41,255 nucleotides of DNA from TMED88 sp964515335 (GTDB lineage: Bacteria > Myxococcota_A > UBA9160 > UBA4427), in assembly GCA_964515335.1 (NCBI GenBank), contig CAZETS010000049.1, positions 1 through 41,255 on the forward strand. Direction: 5' to 3'. The translations under genes and the position numbers were made by a program. The notes under the pieces were generated by a model. It saw only the letters and a program-made list of their open reading frames with translations, ran no database searches and had not been told where the DNA came from. The first letter of the stretch is position 1. Each line of letters opens with the position of its first letter. This document shows, in pieces, positions 31,745 through 39,051 of the stretch.

Positions 31745-33103
31745 ATGCGGATCCGCGCCGCCCTCGCACCTGCGATCGCCACTGCTTCGCTGCTCCTTCT
31801 CGCCACCGTGTCGGCCCAGGCGGCCGACGACGCCTCCCTGTCCGACCTGCTGGTCGAGAAGGGTTTCATCACGCAGGAAGAGCTCGACGAGGCCCGTCAG
31901 GCGGCCGGCGACGCGGAGAGCGAACCGGCCGGCGAGACCGAAACGAAGGAAGAGCCCGGGGTCGACGTCAGCGTGAGCCACAAGGGGCTGATCGTGACCT
32001 CGCCCGACGGCGACTTCAAGTTCGGCCTCGGTGGGCGCATCCAGCTCGACGCGGGCGGCTTCACGGGGGGCATCACGCCGCAAGGTGACGGCTTCCAGCT
32101 GCGGCGCGGCCGTATCAAGTCGTTCGGCACTCTCTACGGCGACTGGGACTTCAAGCTCGAAGTCAACTTCGACCCCGATGGACTCGTCTTCCCCACGGAT
32201 GCGTGGCTGCGGTACAGCGGCTGCGATTGCATGTCGATCACGGTCGGTCACCAGAAGGTTCCCTTCAGCCAACAGTCGATGACCAGCTCGAACTGGCAGG
32301 TCTTCGAGGAACGCGCCCTGATCGACGGGATGATCGACACGGGCGAGGAGGGCCGGCGGCGGCTCGGAGCCGTGGTCGCATCCCACGGCCATAACGGCGT
32401 CCACTGGAACGCCACAGCCGGCGTGTTCGGCGAAGGCCTCACCGATCCAGGCAGACCGGACGAGGACTGGGGGACGTCCGGACGCCTGGTGGTGGCGCCC
32501 TTCGCCGAAAACCGCCGGTTGGTGGCCGTGGGCGGCTCGATCTACTACCGCCAGTTCAAGAGCTTGTCGTTGCTGCGCTATCGCAGCCGGCCCGAGAGCA
32601 GCCTCGGCGTGCATCTCGTCGATACCGGCATCATGACGAACGCCGCCGACACCCTGGCCTACAACGCCGAGGCTTCGTTCGTGCTCGGCCGGTTCCACGG
32701 CCAGGGCGAGTACATGCGCGTCAAGGTGGCGCGCCACCTCGCCTCGCGCCTCACCTTCGACGGCTGGTACGTCCAGGCCGGTGTCTTCCTCACGGGCGAA
32801 AACCGCGTGTACGACATGAAGAGCGCCAAGTACAAGCGCCCCAAGCCGAAGCGGAAGATCGGCGCCTGGGAGATCGCCGCTCGCTACAGCACGCTCGACC
32901 TGCAGGATCTCGACATTCTCGGCGGGCGCGAGTACAACGTGACGGCGGGTCTGAACTGGTGGGCGAACCAGAGCGTCATGATCCGCTTCAACTACGTGCG
33001 CGCCACCCTGGATCCGACCACCAACCAGCTCATTTTTCGGGACGGAGCCGGCCTGGATCAGAGCCTCAACGCCTTCATGACCCGCTTCCAGGTCGTCTTC
33101 TGA
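31745..33103 (+). CDS. Phosphate-selective porin (OprO/OprP family)
   Basis: A 452-aa outer-membrane porin. The signal peptide ends at ATVSAQA near residue 26. A short helical segment (LSDLLVEKGFITQEELDEA) and acidic linker precede the barrel, as in OprO/P relatives. Barrel landmarks are FKFGLGGRIQLDAG, FQLRRGRIKSFGTLYGDW and the VGHQKVPFSQ segment, and the C-terminal residue is Phe (RFQVVF), needed for BAM-dependent assembly. The length fits a 16-strand trimeric porin. OprP takes up phosphate and OprO polyphosphate; many homologues have shifted specificity. The Pho-like boxes upstream support an anion/phosphate role. GGGAG lies nine bases before the ATG. Confidence 0.9.
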   Translation: MRIRAALAPAIATASLLLLATVSAQAADDASLSDLLVEKGFITQEELDEARQAAGDAESEPAGETETKEEPGVDVSVSHKGLIVTSPDGDFKFGLGGRIQLDAGGFTGGITPQGDGFQLRRGRIKSFGTLYGDWDFKLEVNFDPDGLVFPTDAWLRYSGCDCMSITVGHQKVPFSQQSMTSSNWQVFEERALIDGMIDTGEEGRRRLGAVVASHGHNGVHWNATAGVFGEGLTDPGRPDEDWGTSGRLVVAPFAENRRLVAVGGSIYYRQFKSLSLLRYRSRPESSLGVHLVDTGIMTNAADTLAYNAEASFVLGRFHGQGEYMRVKVARHLASRLTFDGWYVQAGVFLTGENRVYDMKSAKYKRPKPKRKIGAWEIAARYSTLDLQDLDILGGREYNVTAGLNWWANQSVMIRFNYVRATLDPTTNQLIFRDGAGLDQSLNAFMTRFQVVF

Positions 33104-33106
33104 CAG

Positions 33107-33144
33107 GAGCGGCTGGTCCGCGCAGCCGGGCCAGCCGGCCGCTC
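33107..33144. terminator. Hairpin between convergent porin and menB genes
   Basis: CGGCTGG (33110-33116) pairs with CCAGCCG (33131-33137), and GAGC/GCTC at the ends extend it with a bulge. It starts just past the porin stop and reaches the menB stop, so it may serve both directions. No T-tract. Confidence 0.4.
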
Positions 33145-34042
33145 AGTAGTACCAGGGGAAGCGCGAGAAATCGCGGGGCCGCTTCTCGAGGAAGGCGTCG
33201 CGGCCCTCCTGGGCCTCGTCGGTCATGTAGGCGAGCCGCGTCGCCTCGCCGGCGAAGACCTGCTGGCCGACGAGTCCGTCGTCGACGAGGTTGAGGGCGA
33301 ACTTCGCCATGCGCTGACCGGTGGGGCTCTTGGTGTTGATCTCGGCCGCCCACTCGAGGGCCGCGCTCTCGAGCTCGGCGTGCGGAACGACACGGTTCAC
33401 CATGCCCATCCGGTGGCCCTCCTCGGCGTCGTAGGGCTGGCCGAGAAAGAAGATCTCGCGCGCGAACTTCTGGCCTACCTGGCGCGCCAGGTAGGCCGAC
33501 CCGAAGCCGCCGTCGAAGCTGGCCACGTCGGTGTCCGTCTGACGGAAGACCGCGTGCTCGCGGCTCGCGATGGTGAGGTCGCAGACGACGTGCAGGCTGT
33601 GGCCGCCCCCCACCGCGAATCCCGGCACCACCGCGATCACCACCTTCGGCATGAAGCGCACCAGGCGCTGGGCCTCGAGGATGTGCAACCGGCCACTGCG
33701 CGCCGGGTCGATCGTTTCGGCGGTGTCACCGGTCGCGTAGCGGTAGCCGTCGCGGCCGCGAATGCGTTGGTCGCCGCCGGAGCAGAACGCCCAGCCCCCG
33801 TCCTTCGGCGACGGCCCGTTGCCGGTGATCAGCACGCAGCCTACGTCGGAGGCAGTGCGCGCGTGGTCGAGGGCCCGGCACAGCTCGTCGACGGTGCCCG
33901 GCCGGAAGGCGTTGCGCACCTCGGGGCGATCGAACGCGATGCGGACCGTGCCCTGGTCGACGGCGCGGTGGTAGGTGATGTCCTCGAACGAGAAGCCCGC
34001 TACGGGCTCCCAACGAGCGGGATCGAAGATGGCCGACACCAT
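33143..34042 (-). CDS. menB: 1,4-Dihydroxy-2-naphthoyl-CoA synthase
   Basis: A 299-aa crotonase-fold enzyme of menaquinone synthesis that closes o-succinylbenzoyl-CoA to dihydroxynaphthoyl-CoA. Family-specific blocks are plain: FCSGGDQRIRGRDGYRY, GGGHSLHVVCDLTIASRE, and DTDVASFDGGFGSAYLARQV containing the catalytic Asp/Gly loop. The C-terminus ends FSRFPWYY. The oxyanion glycines are in the GGD and GGG segments. It resembles actinobacterial MenB in length and detail. GGAGGGAG precedes the ATG. No other men genes are nearby, so the pathway is scattered in this genome. Confidence 0.96.
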   Translation of the reverse strand: MVSAIFDPARWEPVAGFSFEDITYHRAVDQGTVRIAFDRPEVRNAFRPGTVDELCRALDHARTASDVGCVLITGNGPSPKDGGWAFCSGGDQRIRGRDGYRYATGDTAETIDPARSGRLHILEAQRLVRFMPKVVIAVVPGFAVGGGHSLHVVCDLTIASREHAVFRQTDTDVASFDGGFGSAYLARQVGQKFAREIFFLGQPYDAEEGHRMGMVNRVVPHAELESAALEWAAEINTKSPTGQRMAKFALNLVDDGLVGQQVFAGEATRLAYMTDEAQEGRDAFLEKRPRDFSRFPWYY

Positions 34043-34064
34043 GGCGCTCCCTCCGTGACGAGCC

Positions 34065-34076
34065 GGCGAGGATAGC
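34065..34076 (-). promoter_or_regulatory. Putative -10 element upstream of menB
   Basis: Read on the minus strand the sequence is GCTATCCTCGCC, 22 bp before the menB ATG. It differs at two positions from the 12-mers at 13979 and 22599, supporting a shared promoter element. Confidence 0.35.
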
Positions 34077-34145
34077 GGGCACGCCGTCGGCCGGTTCCCG
34101 CAGGCAGGACCGCACCACTGAGCCCGAGCGGTCTCCGTCCGGCTC

Positions 34146-35717
34146 TCAGGCGGACCGCTTGACGGCCGGCCTCGCGATCGTCAGACCCGGTGGCCGGTGG
34201 AACCTGCCCTGCAGGTCCTCCCAGTCGATGGAGAGCCGCCCGCCCGACGAAGCGTGCTGCTTTTCCCAGCCCATCAACAGATCGATGCAGGCGTGGTCGA
34301 TGTAGCCAAGCGCGTCGAGGTGGACGTGCAGCTCGGCGTTCGGGGGGATCGACTCGAGGGCCGCCGCGAGCTTCGGAAGCCGCAGCACGGTGGCCGAGCC
34401 GTGCAGGACCATGTCGATCCGCGCGCCGTCATCGGACTCGGCGACTTCCAGGGCCAGGTGGGATACGTCGTACAGCAGCTTGGCGAGCGACAGCACGACC
34501 CCGAGCACGACGCCAGTCAACAGATCCACGCTGACGATGCCCACGATCGTGGCCGCGTAGACGAAGACCTGCGCTCCGCCGAACCGGGCCAGGTCACGAA
34601 TCGCCGCAATGTTGATGAGCTTGTAGCCGGTGAAGACCAGCACCGCCGCCAGCACCGCCGTCGGAATCTGTCTCAATACGAAAGGCAGAGCCGCACAGAA
34701 GAGCAGAAGCCAGAGGCCGTGCAGGATGGCCGACGCCCGCGTGCGTGCGCCTGCCTCGACGTTGGCGCTGCTTCGGACGATGACTCCCGTCATGGGCAGG
34801 CCGCCAACGATGCCGCACAGCATGTTGCCGAAGCCCTGGGCGGCGAGCTCGCGATCGAAGCGGGTGCGCGGACCGTTGTGGAGCTTGTCGACCGCCGTGG
34901 CACAGAGCAGCGTCTCCGCGCTGGCCACGAAGGCCAACGCGAACCCCGAGGTCACCGCCCCCCAGCCGAGAACGCTGAGGTCCGCCAATTGCGGAAACAC
35001 CAGGGCGTCGGTCAGTCGCTCGGGAATGTCGACCCGATTCACCTCCAGCCCCAACAGCCAGGCGACTACCGTTGCGACCACGACGGCGACGAGCGGCGCC
35101 GGCACCACGCGCAGCGTGCGCGGCGCCAGTGGGCGCCAGCCGGAGATCAACGCCAGCGTCAAGGCGCCGACCATCGCGGCCTGGAAGTGCACCGATCCGT
35201 CTGCGGGCACGAAGCCCTTGTAGATCGCCTCGGGGATGGCCAAGAGGTTCTCGAGGCCGGTCCCGCGCGGCGCGTCGTCGACCATCACGTGGAACTGGCT
35301 GGCAAGGATCAGCACGCCGATACCCGCCAGCATCGCGTGGATCACGGCGGGCGCGACAGCACGAAACCACTGACCGGCCCCGAGGAGTCCGGCGGCCAGC
35401 TGCACGGCTCCCGCCATCAGCACGATCCAGCCGAGCGCCCCGAAGCCATGCGACTGCACGAGATCCCAGATGATGACGGCCAGGCCTGCCGCGGGTCCGC
35501 TCACCTGCAGGGGTGCGCCGGCGATGAAGCCGACGACGAGCCCACCGATGATGCCCGTCACCAGCCCTGCCGCTGGCGGAGCGCCCGACGCGATCGCGAT
35601 GCCCATGCAAAGGGGCAGCGCAACCAGGAAGACCACGATCGATGCAAGCAGATCGCTTCGCCAACTGCTCCGGACGGCCGCAATCTCGCGACCGAAGGAC
35701 TCCCGGATTCCACTCAT
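34146..35717 (-). CDS. SulP-family anion transporter with C-terminal STAS-like domain
   Basis: A 523-aa protein from ATG 35717 (MSGIRESFG); the longer frame upstream has no protein-like content. The transmembrane core (about residues 25-400) shows SulP marks: LPLCMGIAIASGAPPAAGL with VSGPAAGLAV, FVASAETLLCATAVDKLH, and the GGLPMTGVIVRSSANV block. Residues about 430-515 form a STAS-like domain (LPKLAAALESIPPNAELHVH, YIDHACIDLL). SulP proteins move sulfate, bicarbonate or dicarboxylates; the VALPLCMGIA subtype is often annotated as a bicarbonate transporter. A NhaR-like regulator diverges from it, hinting at control by sodium or alkaline pH. No strong ribosome site. Confidence 0.93.
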   Translation of the reverse strand: MSGIRESFGREIAAVRSSWRSDLLASIVVFLVALPLCMGIAIASGAPPAAGLVTGIIGGLVVGFIAGAPLQVSGPAAGLAVIIWDLVQSHGFGALGWIVLMAGAVQLAAGLLGAGQWFRAVAPAVIHAMLAGIGVLILASQFHVMVDDAPRGTGLENLLAIPEAIYKGFVPADGSVHFQAAMVGALTLALISGWRPLAPRTLRVVPAPLVAVVVATVVAWLLGLEVNRVDIPERLTDALVFPQLADLSVLGWGAVTSGFALAFVASAETLLCATAVDKLHNGPRTRFDRELAAQGFGNMLCGIVGGLPMTGVIVRSSANVEAGARTRASAILHGLWLLLFCAALPFVLRQIPTAVLAAVLVFTGYKLINIAAIRDLARFGGAQVFVYAATIVGIVSVDLLTGVVLGVVLSLAKLLYDVSHLALEVAESDDGARIDMVLHGSATVLRLPKLAAALESIPPNAELHVHLDALGYIDHACIDLLMGWEKQHASSGGRLSIDWEDLQGRFHRPPGLTIARPAVKRSA

Positions 35718-35855
35718 CGAACGGCCGCCCCCGGGGCCGCAGCGATGGGCCGGAATCTCCCGTTCCGGCCGATGTGGCGAATGCCAAGCGCCTCGACCCT
35801 GTCCATCTGCTCCCTCACCCGGGACGACACACGGACGCGACGCTCCCAAACCACA

Positions 35856-35885
35856 TTATTGGTCATTTCTAAATGTAGACAATAA
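35856..35885. promoter_or_regulatory. Nested inverted repeat in the SulP/NhaR-like spacer
   Basis: TTATTG (35856-35861) pairs with CAATAA (35880-35885), and inside it CATTT (35864-35868) pairs with AAATG (35871-35875). This 30-bp AT-rich dyad stands out in a GC-rich genome and has the size of a LysR-type operator. It lies 52 bp before the regulator ATG and 138 bp from the transporter ATG. Confidence 0.55.
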
Positions 35886-35904
35886 CGAAATAATGAAGCT
35901 ATCA

Positions 35905-35919
35905 TTCGTAATATACGAA
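35905..35919. promoter_or_regulatory. Second palindrome next to the NhaR-like start
   Basis: TTCGTA-ATA-TACGAA is a perfect 15-bp palindrome 18 bp before the ATG at 35938. Together with the dyad at 35856-35885 it makes a two-site arrangement like the recognition and activation sites of LysR regulators, here able to control both divergent genes. Confidence 0.55.
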
Positions 35920-35937
35920 CTCAGCGAGGCCCTTCCC

Positions 35938-36849
35938 ATGACACTGGAATGGCTCAACCTCCATCACCTCCTCTATTTCAGGGCAGCGGCGCGCGAGGGT
36001 GGCGTCGTCAAGGCGGCGACTCGCCTGCGCGTCAGCCCGGCCACGGTGAGCGCGCAGATCAAGCAGCTCGAGGGCCAGATCGGCGACGCCCTCTTCCTGC
36101 GAACACGGCGCCGGCTCGTGCTGACGGACCTCGGCCATACGGTGCTGAAATACGCCGACGGCATCTTCGACCTCGGCGAAGAGCTGAAGGCGGCCGTCCG
36201 CCACGGCTCGCTGCTGATGCCCGAGCGGCTGACGGTCGGGCTCTCGATGGCCGTCCCCAAGCTGATCGCCCACCAGCTGCTCGAGCCGGTTCTCTCCATG
36301 GAGCAGCCGGTCGAGCTGACCTGCGTCGAGGACAGGCCCGATAGATTGCTCGCCGAGCTGGCCACGCATTCGCTCGACCTCGTGCTGCTCGACGCCCCGC
36401 GCGGCGCCGAGGTGGCCGTCCGAGCGTTCAACCATCTGCTGGGCGAGTGCGGCGTGTCCTTCTTCGCCGCGGCCCCGCTCGCGCGGCGCTACTCGCGCGG
36501 CTTCCCGAAAAGCCTAGACGGCGCGCCGATGTTCCTGCCGACACCGGACGCCGCTCTGCGCACGGCGCTCGAGCATTGGTTCGAAGACCTGGGCATCCGG
36601 CCGCGAGCGATCGCGACCTTCGACGACTCGGCGCTCCTCAAGGTATTCGGCGCCAGCGGCGGGGGCGTGTTCCCCGCGCCGTCGGCCATCGAGTCCGAGG
36701 TCAAACGCCAGTACGGCGTGCGCCTGGTCGGGCGAACCGAGGACGTGCGGGAGAACTTCTACGCCGTCTCGACCGAGAGACGCATCCAACACCCCGCCGT
36801 GGTGGCGATCTCGGAGGGCGCGCACTCGCGCCTGTTCGCCACGACGTGA
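35938..36849 (+). CDS. LysR-family regulator, NhaR-like
   Basis: A 303-aa LysR-type regulator. The N-terminal winged helix (residues 1-62) reads WLNLHHLLYFRAAAREGGVV then ATVSAQIKQLEGQIGDALF. The effector domain follows closely the E. coli NhaR pattern: ECGVSFF, the FDDSALLKVFGASG block and the C-terminal ERRIQHPAVVAI. Length equals NhaR (301 aa). NhaR activates the Na+/H+ antiporter gene nhaA in response to sodium. Here the divergent neighbour is a SulP transporter instead, so a sodium- or pH-responsive control of anion uptake is suggested. The ATG at 35938 is preceded by GAGG; an upstream ATG at 35893 adds residues lying inside the palindromic promoter region. Confidence 0.88.
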   Translation: MTLEWLNLHHLLYFRAAAREGGVVKAATRLRVSPATVSAQIKQLEGQIGDALFLRTRRRLVLTDLGHTVLKYADGIFDLGEELKAAVRHGSLLMPERLTVGLSMAVPKLIAHQLLEPVLSMEQPVELTCVEDRPDRLLAELATHSLDLVLLDAPRGAEVAVRAFNHLLGECGVSFFAAAPLARRYSRGFPKSLDGAPMFLPTPDAALRTALEHWFEDLGIRPRAIATFDDSALLKVFGASGGGVFPAPSAIESEVKRQYGVRLVGRTEDVRENFYAVSTERRIQHPAVVAISEGAHSRLFATT

Positions 36850-36854
36850 CCACC

Positions 36855-36880
36855 GCCCGCTGCGCCCTGGCGGAGCGGGC
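36855..36880. terminator. Strong hairpin between convergent genes
   Basis: GCCCGCT (36855-36861) pairs with AGCGGGC (36874-36880), and inside CGCC pairs with GGCG around a CT loop, giving 11 paired bases with one G-G mismatch. It sits between the NhaR-like stop (36849) and the stop of the leftward kinase-like gene (36884-36886). A bidirectional terminator is likely despite the lack of a T-tract. Confidence 0.55.
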
Positions 36881-36883
36881 CTG

Positions 36884-37966
36884 TCAGCCGGCCAGGAGTT
36901 CCTCGGCGTCGAGGTCCAGGGCGTGGCGCGCGTGGCGCCGCGCCATCGCGGTGAACATCTCGTCGCCACGCTCCGTCTGCTCGACCATCACCGACGCCAC
37001 CACGGTGACCGCGAAGCCGGCGAAGACGCCGCGGCGATAGTCGGCCCAGCAACGGGCCCACGGATAGCCGGTCACTCCGGCCTCGCCGAGCGCCGCGTGG
37101 TAGGCGCGGACCAGATCCTCCTCGACGCGCCGCCGGTCGCCGGGATCCAGCCCCGCACCCAGGAAGTACGCGACGTCGCTGAGCGGGTTTCCGAGCGTAA
37201 CGCTCTGCCAGTCGACGACCGCCACGGTGGGGGGCGTGCAGGTTTCGTCGATCAGCAGGTTGTCGAGCCGGTAGTCGACGTGCACGAGTCCGAACACGTC
37301 GTCGAGCAGCTCGAAGGGCGGCCCCTTCGATCCGGCGACGGCGCGGATGATCCGCGCCTCGTCGGCCTCGAGCCGGTCGCCGAAGCGCGCCATGAACGGC
37401 TCGAGCTGGGCGGCATAGAGGGCGCGTCCGAGCTGCACCCGCACCGGGCTCGGCTCGCCGAGCCAGTCGATGCCGCGAAGCGACGCGTCGCACCAGCCCG
37501 GCGCGTGCAGACCCACCAGCTCGAGCACCGCGGTGTGCGCCACATCGGGCGTGCAGCCCTTCAGCTGGTCGCCCTGCTCGGCCGGGGCCAGGTCCTCGAG
37601 CAGGAGCATGTGATGCGGCCCCACGCCGTCGATCGCCGCGTAGTAGCAGCGGGGCGTGCGGATGCCGAGACGCGGTTGGAGGTCGCGATAGAACGAGACC
37701 TCCTTCAGGTAGTTGCCGAGCTGCACGCCGGTCTGCCGGCTGGTCGGGTCGTCGGAGGGGAACTTGCCGACGAGACTCCGCGGCGTCGCCGCGTCGCCTC
37801 CGTCCACGTCGAGCTCGTAGCGGATGCACTGGCCGATCTGCCCGGTGCCGATCCGCTCGCTCGAAAAGTCGCGCACCGTGACGTCCCGGTGGCCCGCCGC
37901 CCGCAGCCTCTCGGTCAAGAACCCGGCCGTCACGCCGTCGGGCGTGGGAATCGATTCGGAAGACAT
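36884..37966 (-). CDS. APH/EcKinase-like phosphotransferase family protein
   Basis: A 360-aa protein kinase-fold phosphotransferase of the aminoglycoside-phosphotransferase / ecdysteroid-kinase-like group. The N-lobe lysine is likely in LVGKFPSDD, the catalytic loop is HVDYRLDNLLID (HxDxxxxN) and the metal-binding VVDWQ replaces DFG. The GTGQIGQ loop lies near residue 41. Such proteins in lipid- and steroid-degrading bacteria are common but mostly of unknown substrate; ecdysteroid kinases phosphorylate sterol hydroxyls. It is last in a leftward run with the LLM oxidoreductase 4 bp upstream and aldehyde dehydrogenase before that. Antibiotic resistance is not implied. Confidence 0.87.
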   Translation of the reverse strand: MSSESIPTPDGVTAGFLTERLRAAGHRDVTVRDFSSERIGTGQIGQCIRYELDVDGGDAATPRSLVGKFPSDDPTSRQTGVQLGNYLKEVSFYRDLQPRLGIRTPRCYYAAIDGVGPHHMLLLEDLAPAEQGDQLKGCTPDVAHTAVLELVGLHAPGWCDASLRGIDWLGEPSPVRVQLGRALYAAQLEPFMARFGDRLEADEARIIRAVAGSKGPPFELLDDVFGLVHVDYRLDNLLIDETCTPPTVAVVDWQSVTLGNPLSDVAYFLGAGLDPGDRRRVEEDLVRAYHAALGEAGVTGYPWARCWADYRRGVFAGFAVTVVASVMVEQTERGDEMFTAMARRHARHALDLDAEELLAG

Positions 37967-37970
37967 GCCT

Positions 37971-39038
37971 TCAGCCCGCCGGATTCGCGGCGAGCGCGTC
38001 GAAACGGCCGGCCGACCGCTGCTTCCGGTAGGTGGCCACGATGGGCTCGAGATCGGCGGGGCTCGCGCCGTGCAGGATGACGCCGTCGCAGCCGAGGTCG
38101 AACTGGCCGTTGATCTTTTCGACGCAGCGCTCCGGGCTGCCGGTCGCCGCGGCCGCGAGCCACTCCTCGGGGATCAGCTTCGCCACGTGCTCGAGCTGCT
38201 CGCTGCTCGCGCGGTCGTCCAAGGCGCCGCGGAAGCCCGCCACCAGCTCGTCCTCGCGAAATCGCTTCAGCACGGCCGGCTCCCAGCGGTTCGTCTCGAC
38301 CATCAGGTCGCCGTAGCCCTGCAGGTAGGTCGCCATGCGGCCGACGGTCTTCCGCTGCCGCACCTCCTCGGGCAGGTGATCGCCGATCGTCGCGAAGCAC
38401 GACCACACCCGCACCGAGTCCGGATCCCGCCCCGCCTCCTCGGCGGCCCGCTTGACGGCGCCCACGCAGCGGGCGGTCGTCTCGTCGGTGAAGAAGGTGT
38501 GCAGCACCACGGCGTCGAAGGCCCGGCCGCCGAGGGCGAGCGAGTTCGGCCCGAAGGCGGTGAACGTCATGGGGATGTGCTCGTCGTAGTCGGGCCCCAT
38601 CGTGAGCAGCGGATACTTCCCGGCCGGACCGTCGTGGCCGACGATCACCTCGCCCCGCCAGATGCGGCGCATCAGGCCCACGAAGTCCTCGATCTGCGCG
38701 GTCTTGATCCGCGGCAGCCCGAACGCGTCGAACATCGGCGCGATGCCCCGCCCGAGACCGAGCGAGAATCGCCCGCCGGTGAGCTTGTGCATCGTCATCG
38801 CGCAGGCGGCGGTCACCATCGGATGGCGCGTGTTGTGGTTGGTGGCCGCGGTCGCGATGCCGATCTCGCTCGATACGGCGCCCACGGCGCCCGACAGCGT
38901 CGCGGCCTCCTTGATGTTGAACCGCTCGGAGATGAAGACCGAGCCGATCCCGAGGGCCTCGCCCTGCTGGACCTCCTCGATCAGGTCGCGCGGCGTACGC
39001 GGCGCACCGGCCAGCGTGTAGAAGGCGAGCTCGTTCAT
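37971..39038 (-). CDS. LLM-class oxidoreductase, probably F420-dependent
   Basis: A 355-aa luciferase-like TIM-barrel protein. Matching features are FISERFNIKEAATLSGA near the N-terminus, ATNHNTRHPM, and GGRFSLGLGRG; these fit the mycobacterial MSMEG_2249-type F420-dependent subfamily. These enzymes oxidise or reduce alcohols or activated bonds using F420 or FMN; this subfamily has no firm substrate. The start is either ATG 39038 (MNELAF, used here) or ATG 39047 three codons upstream; both follow the aldehyde dehydrogenase stop within 14 bp, so the genes are co-transcribed. Confidence 0.88.
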   Translation of the reverse strand: MNELAFYTLAGAPRTPRDLIEEVQQGEALGIGSVFISERFNIKEAATLSGAVGAVSSEIGIATAATNHNTRHPMVTAACAMTMHKLTGGRFSLGLGRGIAPMFDAFGLPRIKTAQIEDFVGLMRRIWRGEVIVGHDGPAGKYPLLTMGPDYDEHIPMTFTAFGPNSLALGGRAFDAVVLHTFFTDETTARCVGAVKRAAEEAGRDPDSVRVWSCFATIGDHLPEEVRQRKTVGRMATYLQGYGDLMVETNRWEPAVLKRFREDELVAGFRGALDDRASSEQLEHVAKLIPEEWLAAAATGSPERCVEKINGQFDLGCDGVILHGASPADLEPIVATYRKQRSAGRFDALAANPAG

Positions 39039-39051
39039 GCGGTCCATGCGG

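Noticed and set aside
36884..37966. Aminoglycoside resistance gene
   Set aside because: Only the kinase-fold motifs are shared. Overall sequence and the lipid-type operon fit the EcKinase-like group, and no resistance context exists.
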